Assembly (NCBI RefSeq): GCF_001424485.1
Contig: NZ_LMQC01000001.1
Span: forward strand, 129,755 to 193,754
Direction: 5' to 3'
Length of the DNA: 64,000 nt
Source: Modestobacter sp. Leaf380
GTDB lineage: Bacteria > Actinomycetota > Actinomycetes > Mycobacteriales > Geodermatophilaceae
Positions 31,447 to 42,963 of the stretch are shown one piece after another. A program made the translations under genes and the position numbers. The notes beneath the pieces were generated by a model that searched no databases, was not told where the DNA came from, and worked only from the letters and a program-made list of their open reading frames with translations. Positions within the stretch are counted from its first letter, which is position 1. Every line of letters begins with the position of its first letter.

Positions 31447-33644
31447 CGGCTGCTGCCCGCCTTCTCGCGGTCCAGCCGATCGCGCTCGGCGGCCAGCAGG
31501 GCCCGCTCCTCCGCGGTCGGGAACAGCCCCGCGGGCTCGACGATCCGGGAGGGCTCGGCCGGCGCCTCCGTCGTCGGCAGGCCACCGGCACGCACCGCAC
31601 GGACGACGACCAGCACGCCGTTGGCGACCACGACCAGGGTCAGCAGGGCGAAGACCGACTGCAGCACACCGTTGACCGTGGAGTTGGTGACCACCTGCTG
31701 CATCGCCGAGGCGTCGACGGCCGGGGCCAGCACCTCCCCGCGGTCCAGGGCATCGGCGTACCGGGCGCGCTGGGCGAAGTAGCCCACCGCCGGGTCGGCG
31801 GAGAAGACCTTCTGGAACGACGCGGTCATGGTGACGACGAGGACCCAGACCAGCGGCACGCCGGTGACCCAGGCGTGGCGCAGCTTGCCGTGCTTGACCA
31901 GCAGCACCGTGCACAGCGTCAGCGCGATGGCCGCCAGCAGCTGGTTGGCGATGCCGAACAACGGGAAGAGCTGGTTGATCCCGCCCAGCGGGTCGGTGAC
32001 GCCGATGTAGAGGATGCCGCCCCAGGCCCCGACGACGACCGCGGAGGCGATCCAGCTCGCCGGCCACCAGGTCAGGTCCCCGAACTTCTTCCACACGTTG
32101 CCCACGGTGTCCTGCAGCATGAAGCGGCCCACCCGGGTGCCGGCATCCACCGCGGTGAGGATGAACAGCGCCTCGAACATGATCGCGAAGTGGTACCAGA
32201 AGGCCTGCAGCCCGCCGCCGAACGCGGTCTCGAAGATCTCGGAGATGCCGTAGGCCAGGGTCGGCGCCCCACCGGTGCGGGAGACCAGGGTGGCCTCCTC
32301 GATGGTGTCGGCCGCCGCCTGCAGCTCCGCCGGGGAGATGCTGAAGCCGAGGTTGGCCACGAACGTCGAGGCCCCCTCGACGGTCGCGCCGGTGGCCCCG
32401 GCAGGGGCGTTGATCGAGAAGTAGAGCGCCGGGTCCAGGACGCAGGCCGCGATCAGCGCGCTGATCGCGACGAAGGACTCCATCAGCATGCCGCCGTAGC
32501 CGATCACCCGGACCTGGCTCTCCTTGGCCAGCATCTTCGGCGTCGTCCCGCTGGAGATCAGCGCGTGGAAGCCCGACAGCGCGCCACAGGCGATGGTGAT
32601 GAAGACGAAGGGGAACAGCGACCCGGCGAAGACCGGGCCGTTCCCGGCGAGGGCGAAGCTGCTCACCGCGTCGTTGCGCAGCACCGGCATCGCGATGACC
32701 AGCGAGACCGCCAGCAGCACGATCACGCCGATCTTCATGAACGTGGACAGGTAGTCCCGCGGGGTCAGCAGCAGCCACACGGGCAGCACCGAGGCCACGA
32801 ACCCGTAGACCACCAGGGCCAGGACCAGGGTCGTCTTGTCCAGGGTCAGCGCGTCACCCAGCGGGGTGCCGTCGACCATGCCGCCGCCGATGATGGCGGC
32901 CAGCAGCAGCACCACGCCGATCAGGCTGGCCTCCAGCACCCGGCCCGGCCGCAGCACCCGCAGGTAGACGCCCATGAAGAGCGCGATGGGGATGGTCAGG
33001 GCGATGGAGAAGACGCCCCAGGGGGACTCGGCCAGGGCGTTGACGACGATCAGCGCCAGCACCGCCAGGATCAGGATCATGATGGCGAAGACCGCGATGA
33101 GGGCCGCGATGCCGCCGACGACGCCGATCTCGGCGCGGATCATCTGGCCCAGGCTCTGGCCGTTGCGGCGCATCGAGAAGAACAGCACGACCATGTCCTG
33201 GACCGCGCCGGCCAGCAGGACGCCGACGATGATCCACACGGTGCCCGGCAGGTAGCCCATCTGGGCGGCCAGCACCGGCCCGACCAGCGGTCCGGCCCCG
33301 GCGATGGCGGCGAAGTGGTGGCCGAAGAGCACCCGGCGGTCGGTGACCTCGAAGTCCCGGCCGTTCTCCAGGCGCTCGGCGGGCGTGGCCCGGTGGTCGT
33401 CGACCTGCAGCACCCGGCGGGCGATGAACCGGGAGTAGAAGCGGTAGCCGATCGCGTAGCTGGACAGCGCCGCGAAGAGGATCCACAGCGCGCTGACCGA
33501 CTCCCCCCGGGAGAGCGCCAGCACGCTCCAGCAGACCGCGCCGACGACGGCGACGGCCGACCACACCAGCACGGTGCGCAGCGAGGGGCGCCGTCGCCCC
33601 GTCGTGGGTGGGGACGAGGGGCCGGTCGCTGTCTGCTGGCTCAC
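31443..33644 (-). CDS. cstA: Carbon starvation protein A (pyruvate/peptide transporter)
   Basis: The 733-residue membrane protein has about 15 hydrophobic segments and the CstA signatures: YRFYSRFIARRVLQVDD, FGHHFAAIAGAGPLVGPVLAAQMG, QDMVVLFFSMRRNGQSLGQMIRAEIG, SSGTTPKMLAKESQVR and FEALFILTAVDAGTRVGRFMLQD. E. coli homologues take up pyruvate or peptides when carbon is short. GTG 33644 is preceded by TAGGGT (33656-33651) at six bases, predicting a leaderless message. It is co-transcribed with the small YbdD-like gene. Confidence 0.95.
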   Translation of the reverse strand: MSQQTATGPSSPPTTGRRRPSLRTVLVWSAVAVVGAVCWSVLALSRGESVSALWILFAALSSYAIGYRFYSRFIARRVLQVDDHRATPAERLENGRDFEVTDRRVLFGHHFAAIAGAGPLVGPVLAAQMGYLPGTVWIIVGVLLAGAVQDMVVLFFSMRRNGQSLGQMIRAEIGVVGGIAALIAVFAIMILILAVLALIVVNALAESPWGVFSIALTIPIALFMGVYLRVLRPGRVLEASLIGVVLLLAAIIGGGMVDGTPLGDALTLDKTTLVLALVVYGFVASVLPVWLLLTPRDYLSTFMKIGVIVLLAVSLVIAMPVLRNDAVSSFALAGNGPVFAGSLFPFVFITIACGALSGFHALISSGTTPKMLAKESQVRVIGYGGMLMESFVAISALIAACVLDPALYFSINAPAGATGATVEGASTFVANLGFSISPAELQAAADTIEEATLVSRTGGAPTLAYGISEIFETAFGGGLQAFWYHFAIMFEALFILTAVDAGTRVGRFMLQDTVGNVWKKFGDLTWWPASWIASAVVVGAWGGILYIGVTDPLGGINQLFPLFGIANQLLAAIALTLCTVLLVKHGKLRHAWVTGVPLVWVLVVTMTASFQKVFSADPAVGYFAQRARYADALDRGEVLAPAVDASAMQQVVTNSTVNGVLQSVFALLTLVVVANGVLVVVRAVRAGGLPTTEAPAEPSRIVEPAGLFPTAEERALLAAERDRLDREKAGSSR

Positions 33645-33650
33645 ATCGGG

Positions 33651-33656
33651 ACCCTA
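33651..33656 (-). promoter_or_regulatory. -10 box of cstA, leaderless type
   Basis: The minus strand reads TAGGGT, six bases before GTG 33644. Confidence 0.5.
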
Positions 33657-33692
33657 GCCCGCCGCACAGCCCTCACACAGCGACCGGCCCGA

Positions 33693-34682
33693 CTACTCCG
33701 CGGACTGCTCGAAGGTGATGACGGTCCAGCCCAGCAGCAGCCGGTCCCCGTCGGACAGCGCGTGCGGGACGCCGGGCTCGAGCTGGGTCCACTCGGTGGC
33801 CTCGGGGCCGGCGACGTGGGTGCCGTTCAATGACCCCAGGTCCACCAGCGAGACCTCGCGGCCGGCGCGCTGGATGGCGGCGTGCGAGGAGGACAGCACG
33901 TTCTGGGTGTCCGCGATCGGCACCGGGACCGCCGTGCCGGAGGTGACCAGCTCGTGGCCGTCGGGGCGGCGGCCCAGCACCAGGTCGTTGTCGACGGTGA
34001 CGACCATGCCGTCGTCGAAGCGCAGAACCGGGGCGGCCGGCGGGTCGGGCTGCCAGAAGGCGGTCTGCTCGCCGGCCTGCGCGGGGGGCTGGGCGGCGAC
34101 GGGCCCGGACACCGGGGCGGCGGAGGGCGCACTGAACCCGGAGTCCGAGGAGGCGGTGAACCGCTCGGCCGGCGGGGCGCTGGGGGCGGCCGGCGGCACG
34201 GCCACCGACGGCGGGGTCGCCGCGGTGAGGGTCAGGGTGGCGCCGCTGCCGGGGACGGTGCCCGCGGTCAGGTCGAACGCGACGCCCGGGGGCACCGGAG
34301 AGGGCGCGGAGCCCGGGCCGACGTACAGGCTGGAGCCCAGCGAGAAGCCGGTGGCCAGGCTGCAGCCGTCCACCGGGCGGCCGGAGACCGGCACGCCGTC
34401 CACGGCCGGCTGGCCCTTGCCCGCCCACAGCGCGACACCGGAGCCGGAGCCGTCGGCGGTGTCGGCGAGCACCAGGGCGAAGGAGGCACCGGAGTCCGCC
34501 AGGGCGGACACCTGGGCGGCGACGGCGGTCAGCACGCGGTCGGCGCCGGGGCCGGAGACCCCCAGGCAGGCGTGCAGCGTGGCGACGAGCGCCGGCGAAC
34601 CGGGGGCGTCGACCCACAGCAGTCCACCGTCGCGACGGGCGACGACGTTGTCTCCGGGGAGTACCTCACAGCGGTCGGGCAT
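33693..34682 (-). CDS. FHA-domain protein with an N-terminal phosphatase-like region
   Basis: The 329-residue protein starts MPDRCEVLPGDNVVARRDGG and has an alpha/beta N-terminal region (to about 150) with weak similarity to PP2C-like or stage II sporulation E-like domains, a Pro/Ala-rich linker, and a C-terminal FHA domain (about 235-325). FHA motifs are LVLGRRPDG, the phosphothreonine-binding SSSHAAI, and DLGSLNGTHV. It probably reads Thr phosphorylation by Ser/Thr kinases. ATG 34682 is chosen because TACTGT lies seven bases upstream; GTG 34691 overlaps that box. The N-terminal region lacks an obvious set of metal-binding Asp residues, so catalysis is doubtful. Confidence 0.78.
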   Translation of the reverse strand: MPDRCEVLPGDNVVARRDGGLLWVDAPGSPALVATLHACLGVSGPGADRVLTAVAAQVSALADSGASFALVLADTADGSGSGVALWAGKGQPAVDGVPVSGRPVDGCSLATGFSLGSSLYVGPGSAPSPVPPGVAFDLTAGTVPGSGATLTLTAATPPSVAVPPAAPSAPPAERFTASSDSGFSAPSAAPVSGPVAAQPPAQAGEQTAFWQPDPPAAPVLRFDDGMVVTVDNDLVLGRRPDGHELVTSGTAVPVPIADTQNVLSSSHAAIQRAGREVSLVDLGSLNGTHVAGPEATEWTQLEPGVPHALSDGDRLLLGWTVITFEQSAE

Positions 34683-34689
34683 GACGGTC

Positions 34690-34695
34690 ACAGTA
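34690..34695 (-). promoter_or_regulatory. -10 box of the FHA gene, leaderless type
   Basis: The minus strand reads TACTGT, seven bases before ATG 34682. Confidence 0.45.
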
Positions 34696-34793
34696 GTGAC
34701 GGAGGGCCGCCGAACCCGGCGGACGGCGCCAGCCACGCCGGACAGTGACCACCGACATGTCCTCGTGGTCACCAGGAGTCACTGCTGTCTCAC

Positions 34794-34880
34794 GGTCTGG
34801 TCGTCCGGGGGCCCGTTCGTCTCACCCTCCCCGGCGCTCCCCGAGGCAGGTGGACGATCGACCCCCCGGACGTCCAGACC
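34794..34880 (-). terminator. Long-stem hairpin after glgP
   Basis: Eighteen-base arms (34794-34811 and 34863-34880; GGTCTGGTCGTCCGGGGG and its complement) match with one mismatch and enclose a 51-base GC-rich interior. The right arm lies 13 bases beyond the glgP stop, so it probably ends glgP transcription and separates it from the FHA gene. Confidence 0.6.
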
Positions 34881-34893
34881 GGGTCGACCGGGG

Positions 34894-37443
34894 TCAGGCG
34901 TTGGTGACGACGCCCAGCTCGGCCTGGTCGGCGAGGTGGTCCGAGGCCGGCAGCACCCGCACCGTGTAGCCGAAGGCCCCGGTGCGCTCCAGCGGCACGG
35001 TGGCGGTGAACCAGTGCCGGGACCCCTCGGTCGCCTCGTGGGCCATCGCCACCGTGGTGACCTCGTGCAGCCCGTCGGCGTCGTCCACCCGGCCGTAGGC
35101 GGCCTGCACGCCGACGTCGGAGGGCTGCAGCCCCGGCAGCTCCACCTCGGCCCGTAGGTCGATGGTGGACCCGATCTCGGGGGTGTCCCCCACCCCGGTG
35201 GCCTCGACGTGGGCCACCCGGATGCCCGACCAGTTGGCCAGCAGGTGCTGGCGCCAGGCGGCCTGCTCGCGAGCCACCGCGTAGCCCCGCTCGGCCAGCG
35301 CACGGCTGCTGTGCGCGGCGGGCACGTACAGCTGCTGCACGTAGTCGGCGACCATCCGGCTGGCCAGCACCCTGGGGCCGAGGTCGGCGAGCGTGTGCCT
35401 GACCATCTCGACCCAGCGGGTGGGCACGCCGTCCCGGTCGGTCTCGTAGAACCGGGGCAGCACCTGGCGGTCCAGCAGGTCGTAGATGGCGTGGGCCTCG
35501 ACGTCGTCGCGGCGGTCGGGGTCCTCGACGCCGTCGGCTGTGGGGATCGCCCAGCCGTTCTGGCCGTCGAACCACTCGTCCCACCAGCCGTCCTTGATCG
35601 ACAGGTTCAGCCCGCCGTTGAGCGCGGACTTCATGCCCGAGGTGCCGCAGGCCTCCAGCGGCCGCAGCGGGTTGTTCAGCCACACGTCGCAGCCCCAGTA
35701 CAGGTGGCGGGCCATCCCGATGTCGTAGCCGGGCAGGAAGGCGATCCGGTGCCGGACCTCCGGGTCGTCGGCGAACGCCACCATCTGCTGGATGAGCCGC
35801 TTGCCGCCGTCGTCGGCGGGGTGGCTCTTGCCGGCGATGACCAGCTGGATCGGCCGCTCGGGGTCCAGCAGCAGCGCCTTGAGCCGGGCGGGGTCGCGCA
35901 GCATCAGGGTGAGCCGCTTGTAGGAGGGCACCCGGCGGGCGAAGCCGATGGTCAGCACGTCGGGGTCGAAGACCTGGTCGGTCCAGCCCACCTCGGCCTC
36001 CGAGGACCCCCGCGACAGGGCGGTCTCCCGCACCCGGCGGCGGACCTCCTCGACCAGCCGCCCCCGCAGCAGCCGACGGGTGGCCCACAGGTCGCCGGCG
36101 TCGATGCGGTCCACCCCGTCGAACCGGACCGGGCCGTCGACGTCGGTCGGGTCGCCCTGGCTGGAGGACTGGGTGCCCAGCTCGACCAGCTCGCGGGCGG
36201 TCCACGTCGGGGCGTGGACGCCGTTGGTGATCGAGGAGATCGGCACGTCGTCGGCGTCGAAGCCGGGCCACAGGTCCCCGAACATGCCCCGGCTGACCTG
36301 GCCGTGCAGCTCGCTGACGCCGTTGGCCCGCTGCCCCAGCCGCAGGCCCATGTGCGCCATGTTGAACTTGCTGGGGTCCTCCTCGGCGCCCAGCGGCAGC
36401 AGCTGGTCCACCGGGACGCCGAAGCCGGCGAAGTAGCGCTCGATCAACGCCCGCGGGAACCGGTCGATGCCCGCCGGGACCGGGGTGTGGGTGGTGAACA
36501 CGGTGCCGCCGCGGACCGCCTGGAGCGCCTCGGCGAAGGACAGCCCGTGGGACTCGGTGAGCTCGCGGATCCGCTCGACGCCCTGGAAGCCGGCGTGGCC
36601 CTCGTTGGCGTGGAAGACCTCGGGCTGGGGGGTGCCGGTGAGCTGGCACCACGCGCGCACCGCCCGGACCCCGCCGATGCCCAGCAGCATCTCCTGGCGC
36701 AGCCGGTGGTCCTCGCCGCCGCCGTAGAGCCGGTCGGTGACCCCACGCTCGGCCGGGGCGTTCTCCTCGATGTCGCTGTCCAGCAGCAGCAGGGAGACCC
36801 GGCCGACCTGGGCCCGCCAGACGTGGGCGTGCAGCGTGCGGCCCTCGGGCAGCGGGACGGTGATGACCACCGCGGCTCCGTCGGCGTCGCGCAGCAGCTT
36901 CACCGGCAGCCCGTGCGGGTCCAGCGCGGGGTAGTGCTCGAGCTGCCAGCCGTCGGCCGACAGGCCCTGGGAGAAGTAGCCGGCCCGGTAGAGCAGCCCG
37001 ACCCCGATCAGCGGCACACCGAGGTCGGAGGCGGCCTTGAGGTGGTCCCCGGCCAGGATGCCCAGGCCGCCGGAGTACTGCGGCAGCACCTCGGTGATGC
37101 CGAACTCGGCGGAGAAGTAGGCGATCGAGGCGGGCGGGGCCCCGGGCAGCGACTGGTACCAGTGCGGGGCGTCCAGGTACTCCTGCAGGTCGTCGCTGAC
37201 GTCGGTCAGCCGGCGCAGGAACCGGCGGTCGCCGGCCAGCGTGGCCAGGCGTTCGGCGGACACCTCGCCCAGCACCCGGACCGGGTCGCTGCCGCAGCTC
37301 TGCCAGAGCTGTGGGTCCAGCGCCTCGAAGAGGTCGCGCGTCTCGGGGTGCCAGGACCACCGCAGGTTCATGACCAGCGAGGACAGCGGGGACAGCGCCT
37401 CGGGGAGCGAGGCTCGGACGGTGAGTCTGCGGAGGGCACGCAC
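34894..37443 (-). CDS. glgP: Alpha-glucan phosphorylase
   Basis: GlgP releases glucose-1-phosphate from the non-reducing ends of glycogen or maltodextrin. The 849-residue GT35 protein belongs to the short alpha-glucan phosphorylase group: NLRWSWHPETRDLFEALDP, SAEFGITEVLPQYSGGLGILAGDHLKA in part, FHANEGHAGF, TTHTPVPAGIDRFP, ITNGVHAPTW and the PLP Lys in GTSGMKSALNGGLNLSIKDG. It is divergent from glgE with 141 bases between. GTG 37443 is seven bases after TAGGGT (37456-37451), so the message is probably leaderless. The pairing of GlgP with GlgE puts degradation and synthesis on opposite strands of one promoter region. Confidence 0.96.
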   Translation of the reverse strand: MRALRRLTVRASLPEALSPLSSLVMNLRWSWHPETRDLFEALDPQLWQSCGSDPVRVLGEVSAERLATLAGDRRFLRRLTDVSDDLQEYLDAPHWYQSLPGAPPASIAYFSAEFGITEVLPQYSGGLGILAGDHLKAASDLGVPLIGVGLLYRAGYFSQGLSADGWQLEHYPALDPHGLPVKLLRDADGAAVVITVPLPEGRTLHAHVWRAQVGRVSLLLLDSDIEENAPAERGVTDRLYGGGEDHRLRQEMLLGIGGVRAVRAWCQLTGTPQPEVFHANEGHAGFQGVERIRELTESHGLSFAEALQAVRGGTVFTTHTPVPAGIDRFPRALIERYFAGFGVPVDQLLPLGAEEDPSKFNMAHMGLRLGQRANGVSELHGQVSRGMFGDLWPGFDADDVPISSITNGVHAPTWTARELVELGTQSSSQGDPTDVDGPVRFDGVDRIDAGDLWATRRLLRGRLVEEVRRRVRETALSRGSSEAEVGWTDQVFDPDVLTIGFARRVPSYKRLTLMLRDPARLKALLLDPERPIQLVIAGKSHPADDGGKRLIQQMVAFADDPEVRHRIAFLPGYDIGMARHLYWGCDVWLNNPLRPLEACGTSGMKSALNGGLNLSIKDGWWDEWFDGQNGWAIPTADGVEDPDRRDDVEAHAIYDLLDRQVLPRFYETDRDGVPTRWVEMVRHTLADLGPRVLASRMVADYVQQLYVPAAHSSRALAERGYAVAREQAAWRQHLLANWSGIRVAHVEATGVGDTPEIGSTIDLRAEVELPGLQPSDVGVQAAYGRVDDADGLHEVTTVAMAHEATEGSRHWFTATVPLERTGAFGYTVRVLPASDHLADQAELGVVTNA

Positions 37444-37450
37444 CTCCCCG

Positions 37451-37456
37451 ACCCTA
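37451..37456 (-). promoter_or_regulatory. -10 box of glgP, leaderless type
   Basis: The minus strand reads TAGGGT, seven bases before GTG 37443. Confidence 0.5.
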
Positions 37457-37572
37457 GCGGCCGACGCGCGCCCGGGCGGCCCGGGAGGAGGGCTGGGTCA
37501 CACCGGGGGCGCCGGTCGGCGGGCTGTGACGCCTCCCTCCCGCGCCGATGTGCCCGGCGGCGCGGACGTCGA

Positions 37573-37578
37573 TAGCGT
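37573..37578 (+). promoter_or_regulatory. -10 box of the glgE-treS-mak-glgB run, leaderless type
   Basis: TAGCGT lies six bases before GTG 37585. It faces the glgP promoter. Confidence 0.5.
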
Positions 37579-37584
37579 GGCCGG

Positions 37585-39588
37585 GTGACTGGCCGCGCTG
37601 ACCTCCGTCTGGGCATCACCGATGTCGCTCCCGTCGTCTCCTGTGGGTCGTTCTCGGCCCGCGCCGTGGTGGGTGAGAGCCTGCCGATCTCCGCCACCGT
37701 CTTCCGCGAGGGCCACGACGCCGTCGCGGCCAACGTCGTCTGGAACCCCCCGGCCACCCCGGGCAGGCGGGCCACCCGCCCGCCACTGGTCCGGATGGAG
37801 CCCGCCGGGCCCGAGCCCGACGTCTGGGCGGCAACCGTCGTCCCCGACCGGGAGGGCCTGTGGACCTTCCAGATCGAGGCCTGGGACGACCCGATCAGCA
37901 CCTGGCACCACGCCGTCGAGGTCAAGGTCGAGGCCGGCCAGGGGGCCGGCGAGCTGGCCAACGACCTCGAGGAGGGGGCCCGCCTGCTGGACGCCGTCGC
38001 CAAGACCGCGCCGCGGGAGCACCGCGCCGCCCTCACCCAGGCCGCGGTCGCGCTGCGCGACGAGACCCTCGAGCTCACCGCCCGGCTCACCCCGGCCCTG
38101 ACGCCGTCCCTGCAGGACCTGATGCACGCCCACCCGGTCCGCCGGCTGGTCACCCGCTCACCGCGCTACGAGGTGTGGGTCGACCGGGTCACCGCGCTCT
38201 ACGGCTCCTGGTACGAGTTCTTCCCCCGCTCGGAGGGCCCCGTCGTCGACGGCAAGCCCACCCACGGCACGTTCGCCGACGCCGCGAAGCGGTTGCCGGC
38301 CATCGCCGACATGGGCTTCGACGTCGTCTACCTGCCCCCGATCCACCCGATCGGCACGGTCAACCGCAAGGGCAAGAACAACACCCTGGTGACCGAGGAG
38401 GGCGACGTCGGCTCACCGTGGGCGATCGGCAGCGCCGACGGGGGCCACGACGCCGTGCACCCGGAGCTGGGCACGATGGCCGACTTCGAGGCCTTCGTCG
38501 CCCGCACCCGCGAGCTGGGCATGGAGGTCGCGCTGGACTTCGCCCTGCAGGCCGCCCCGGACCACCCGTGGGTCACCGAGCACCCGGAGTTCTTCACCAC
38601 CAAGCCCGACGGCACGATCGCCTACGCGGAGAACCCGCCGAAGAAGTACCAGGACATCTACCCGATCAACTTCGACAACGACCCGGCCGGCATCTACGCC
38701 GAGGCGCTGCGGGTGCTGCGGGTGTGGATCGCCGCGGGCGTGAAGGTGTTCCGGGTCGACAACCCGCACACCAAGGCGCTGAACTTCTGGCACTGGCTGA
38801 TCTGGGAGGTCAAGAAGACCGACCCGGACGTGCTCTTCCTGGCCGAGGCGTTCACCCGGCCGGCGATGATGCACCAGCTGGCCCGGGTCGGCTTCACCCA
38901 GAGCTACAGCTACTTCACCTGGCGGACCCAGAAGGGCGAGATCGAGGACTACGGCCGCGACCTGGCCTCGACCGCGCACTACATGCGGCCGAACTTCTTC
39001 GTGAACACCCCGGACATCCTGCACGCGTCGCTGCAGTTCGGTGGCCCGCCGATGTTCAAGATCCGCGCCGTGCTGGCCTCGATGATGAGCCCGACCTGGG
39101 GCGTCTACTCCGGCTTCGAGCTCTACGAGCACGTCGCGCTCAAGCCCGGCAGCGAGGAGTACCTGGACACCGAGAAGTTCCAGCTGCGTCCCCGCGACTA
39201 CGCCGCCGCCGAGGCCGCCGGCCGCTCCCTGGCGCCCTACCTGACCATGCTGAACCGGGTCCGCCGCGAGCACCCGGCGCTGCAGCAGCTGCGCACGCTG
39301 CACTTCCACCCGATCGACAACGACCAGCTGCTGGTGTTCTCCAAGACCGACCCGGCCTCGCAGGACACCGTGCTCGTCGTCCTCACGCTGTCCAGCCACC
39401 ACACCCAGATCGGGACGACGGCGCTGGACATGGCCGCCCTGGGCATGGACTGGTCGGACCGGTTCACCGTCACCGACCAGGTCACCGGCGCCGCCTACGA
39501 GTGGGGCCAGTTCAACTACGTCGAGCTGGACCCCTACCGCGAGCCCGCCCACGTCTTCACGGTCCGCCGGCACACCCCGCCGTCCTGA
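37585..39588 (+). CDS. glgE: Alpha-1,4-glucan:maltose-1-phosphate maltosyltransferase GlgE
   Basis: GlgE extends alpha-glucan with maltosyl units from maltose-1-phosphate. The 667-residue GH13_3 protein has the N-terminal beta domain (about 1-110), helical insert (120-180), and the catalytic domain with [33 protein letters not shown], the nucleophile Asp 392 in [12 protein letters not shown] and the acid/base Glu 421 in [12 protein letters not shown]. The Lys-Lys-Tyr of [14 protein letters not shown] is the conserved phosphate-recognition region. It is the first gene of a forward run with treS, mak and glgB, which together make the GlgE pathway from trehalose. Confidence 0.97.
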   Translation: MTGRADLRLGITDVAPVVSCGSFSARAVVGESLPISATVFREGHDAVAANVVWNPPATPGRRATRPPLVRMEPAGPEPDVWAATVVPDREGLWTFQIEAWDDPISTWHHAVEVKVEAGQGAGELANDLEEGARLLDAVAKTAPREHRAALTQAAVALRDETLELTARLTPALTPSLQDLMHAHPVRRLVTRSPRYEVWVDRVTALYGSWYEFFPRSEGPVVDGKPTHGTFADAAKRLPAIADMGFDVVYLPPIHPIGTVNRKGKNNTLVTEEGDVGSPWAIGSADGGHDAVHPELGTMADFEAFVARTRELGMEVALDFALQAAPDHPWVTEHPEFFTTKPDGTIAYAENPPKKYQDIYPINFDNDPAGIYAEALRVLRVWIAAGVKVFRVDNPHTKALNFWHWLIWEVKKTDPDVLFLAEAFTRPAMMHQLARVGFTQSYSYFTWRTQKGEIEDYGRDLASTAHYMRPNFFVNTPDILHASLQFGGPPMFKIRAVLASMMSPTWGVYSGFELYEHVALKPGSEEYLDTEKFQLRPRDYAAAEAAGRSLAPYLTMLNRVRREHPALQQLRTLHFHPIDNDQLLVFSKTDPASQDTVLVVLTLSSHHTQIGTTALDMAALGMDWSDRFTVTDQVTGAAYEWGQFNYVELDPYREPAHVFTVRRHTPPS

Positions 39589-39690
39589 CCCCGCCGTCCT
39601 GACCGGGGCGCACCTGATCGGGCCCTCCCGACCGGCGACCCCCTCCCCCGACACACCTCCAGCCCACGAGAGTCGAGGACCGACCTCCCC

Positions 39691-41537
<1,847 letters not shown>

Positions 41538-41541
<4 letters not shown>

Positions 41542-42908
41542 CCGCGCTGACCGACCTGCTCGCCGAGTGGATGCCGCACCAGCGCTGGTTCGGCGGCAAG
41601 GGCCGCGAGTGGGCCGGCATCTCCGAGGACGGCTTCTTCCTGGACGAGTCGACACCGGCACTGTCGGTGCACCGGGTCCGAGTGGCCTACACCGACGGGG
41701 CGACCGAGACCTACCTGGTCCCGCTATCCTGGCGGGACACCCCGGTCGACGAGCTCACACCGGTGTTCGTGGGCGCGATCGCCGGGGCCACCGGGGAGAG
41801 CTACGCCTACGACGCGATGCGCGACCGGGACGCCACCCTGCCGTGGCTGACCCACCTGGTCGCGGCCTCCACCGTGGGGCCGATGCACTTCCACCCGGCC
41901 GGGGTCGCCTACATCCCCGAGGGACTGCCCGGGGACGTGATCTCCACCGAGCAGTCCAACACCTCACTGGTCTACGGCGAGACGGCGATCCTCAAGCTCT
42001 TCCGCCGACTGGAGCCCGGGCTCAACCCCGACGTCGAGGTGCACGACGCGCTGCGGACGACGGAGAACCCTCACATCGCCCCGCTGCTGGGCCACATCGA
42101 GATCGACGACCCCGAACCCGGCGTCCCCCCGGCCACCGTCGCGATGCTGCAGGCGTTCGTGCCCAACGCCAGTGACGGCTGGCGGTTGGCCACCTCCTCC
42201 GTCCGCGACCTCTACGCCGAGGGGGACCTGCACGCCGACGAGGTGGGCGGGGACTTCGCCGGGGAGAGCGAGCGGCTGGGCGAGGCCACCGCGCTGGTGC
42301 ACCGCGACCTGGCGGCGGTGCTGCCCAGCCAGCCGGCCGCGGCCGGCTGGTACGCCGAGGTGGCCACCCAGCTGACCGCCCGGCTGGAGGCGGCGACGGC
42401 GATCGTGCCCGAGCTGGCCGAGCACGGGGACGGTCTGCGGGCCCTCTACGCCTCGATCGCGGACGCCACCGAGCCGGTGGCCCTGCAGCGGGTGCACGGG
42501 GACCTGCACCTGGGCCAGGTGCTGCGCACCACGCAGGGCTGGATCGTGCTGGACTTCGAGGGCGAGCCGGCCCGCGCGCTGGCCGCCCGCCGGGAGCTGG
42601 ACTCCCCGCTGCGCGACGTGGCGGGGATGCTGCGCTCCTTCGACTACGCCGCCCGGCACATGCTGGTCGAGCAGCCCGACGACCCGCAGCGCGCCTACCG
42701 GGCCCAGGAGTGGGCCGAGCGCAACCGCACCGCCTTCTGTGCCGGGTACGCCGCGGCCAGCGGCACCGACCAGGGCGGGGACTCCCCGCTGCTGCGGGCA
42801 TTCGAGGCGGACAAGGCGGTGTACGAGTGCGTCTACGAGGCGCGCAACCGGCCGCACTGGCTGATGATCCCGCTGACCTCGCTGTCCCGACTGGCCGCCG
42901 GCAGCTGA
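41538..42908 (+). CDS. mak: Maltokinase
   Basis: Mak (Pep2) phosphorylates maltose with ATP to maltose-1-phosphate, the donor of GlgE. The 456-residue protein has the N-terminal cap ([18 protein letters not shown]), a kinase-like N lobe with [24 protein letters not shown], and the aminoglycoside-phosphotransferase-like motifs [12 protein letters not shown] (catalytic Asp) and [11 protein letters not shown] (Mg-binding Asp), as in mycobacterial Mak. ATG 41538 overlaps the treS stop by four bases. Confidence 0.96.
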
Positions 42909-42963
42909 GCCGCCCCACCCCCATGCGAGCCACCACGACGCGAGCGAGACGGACGGAGCGACG

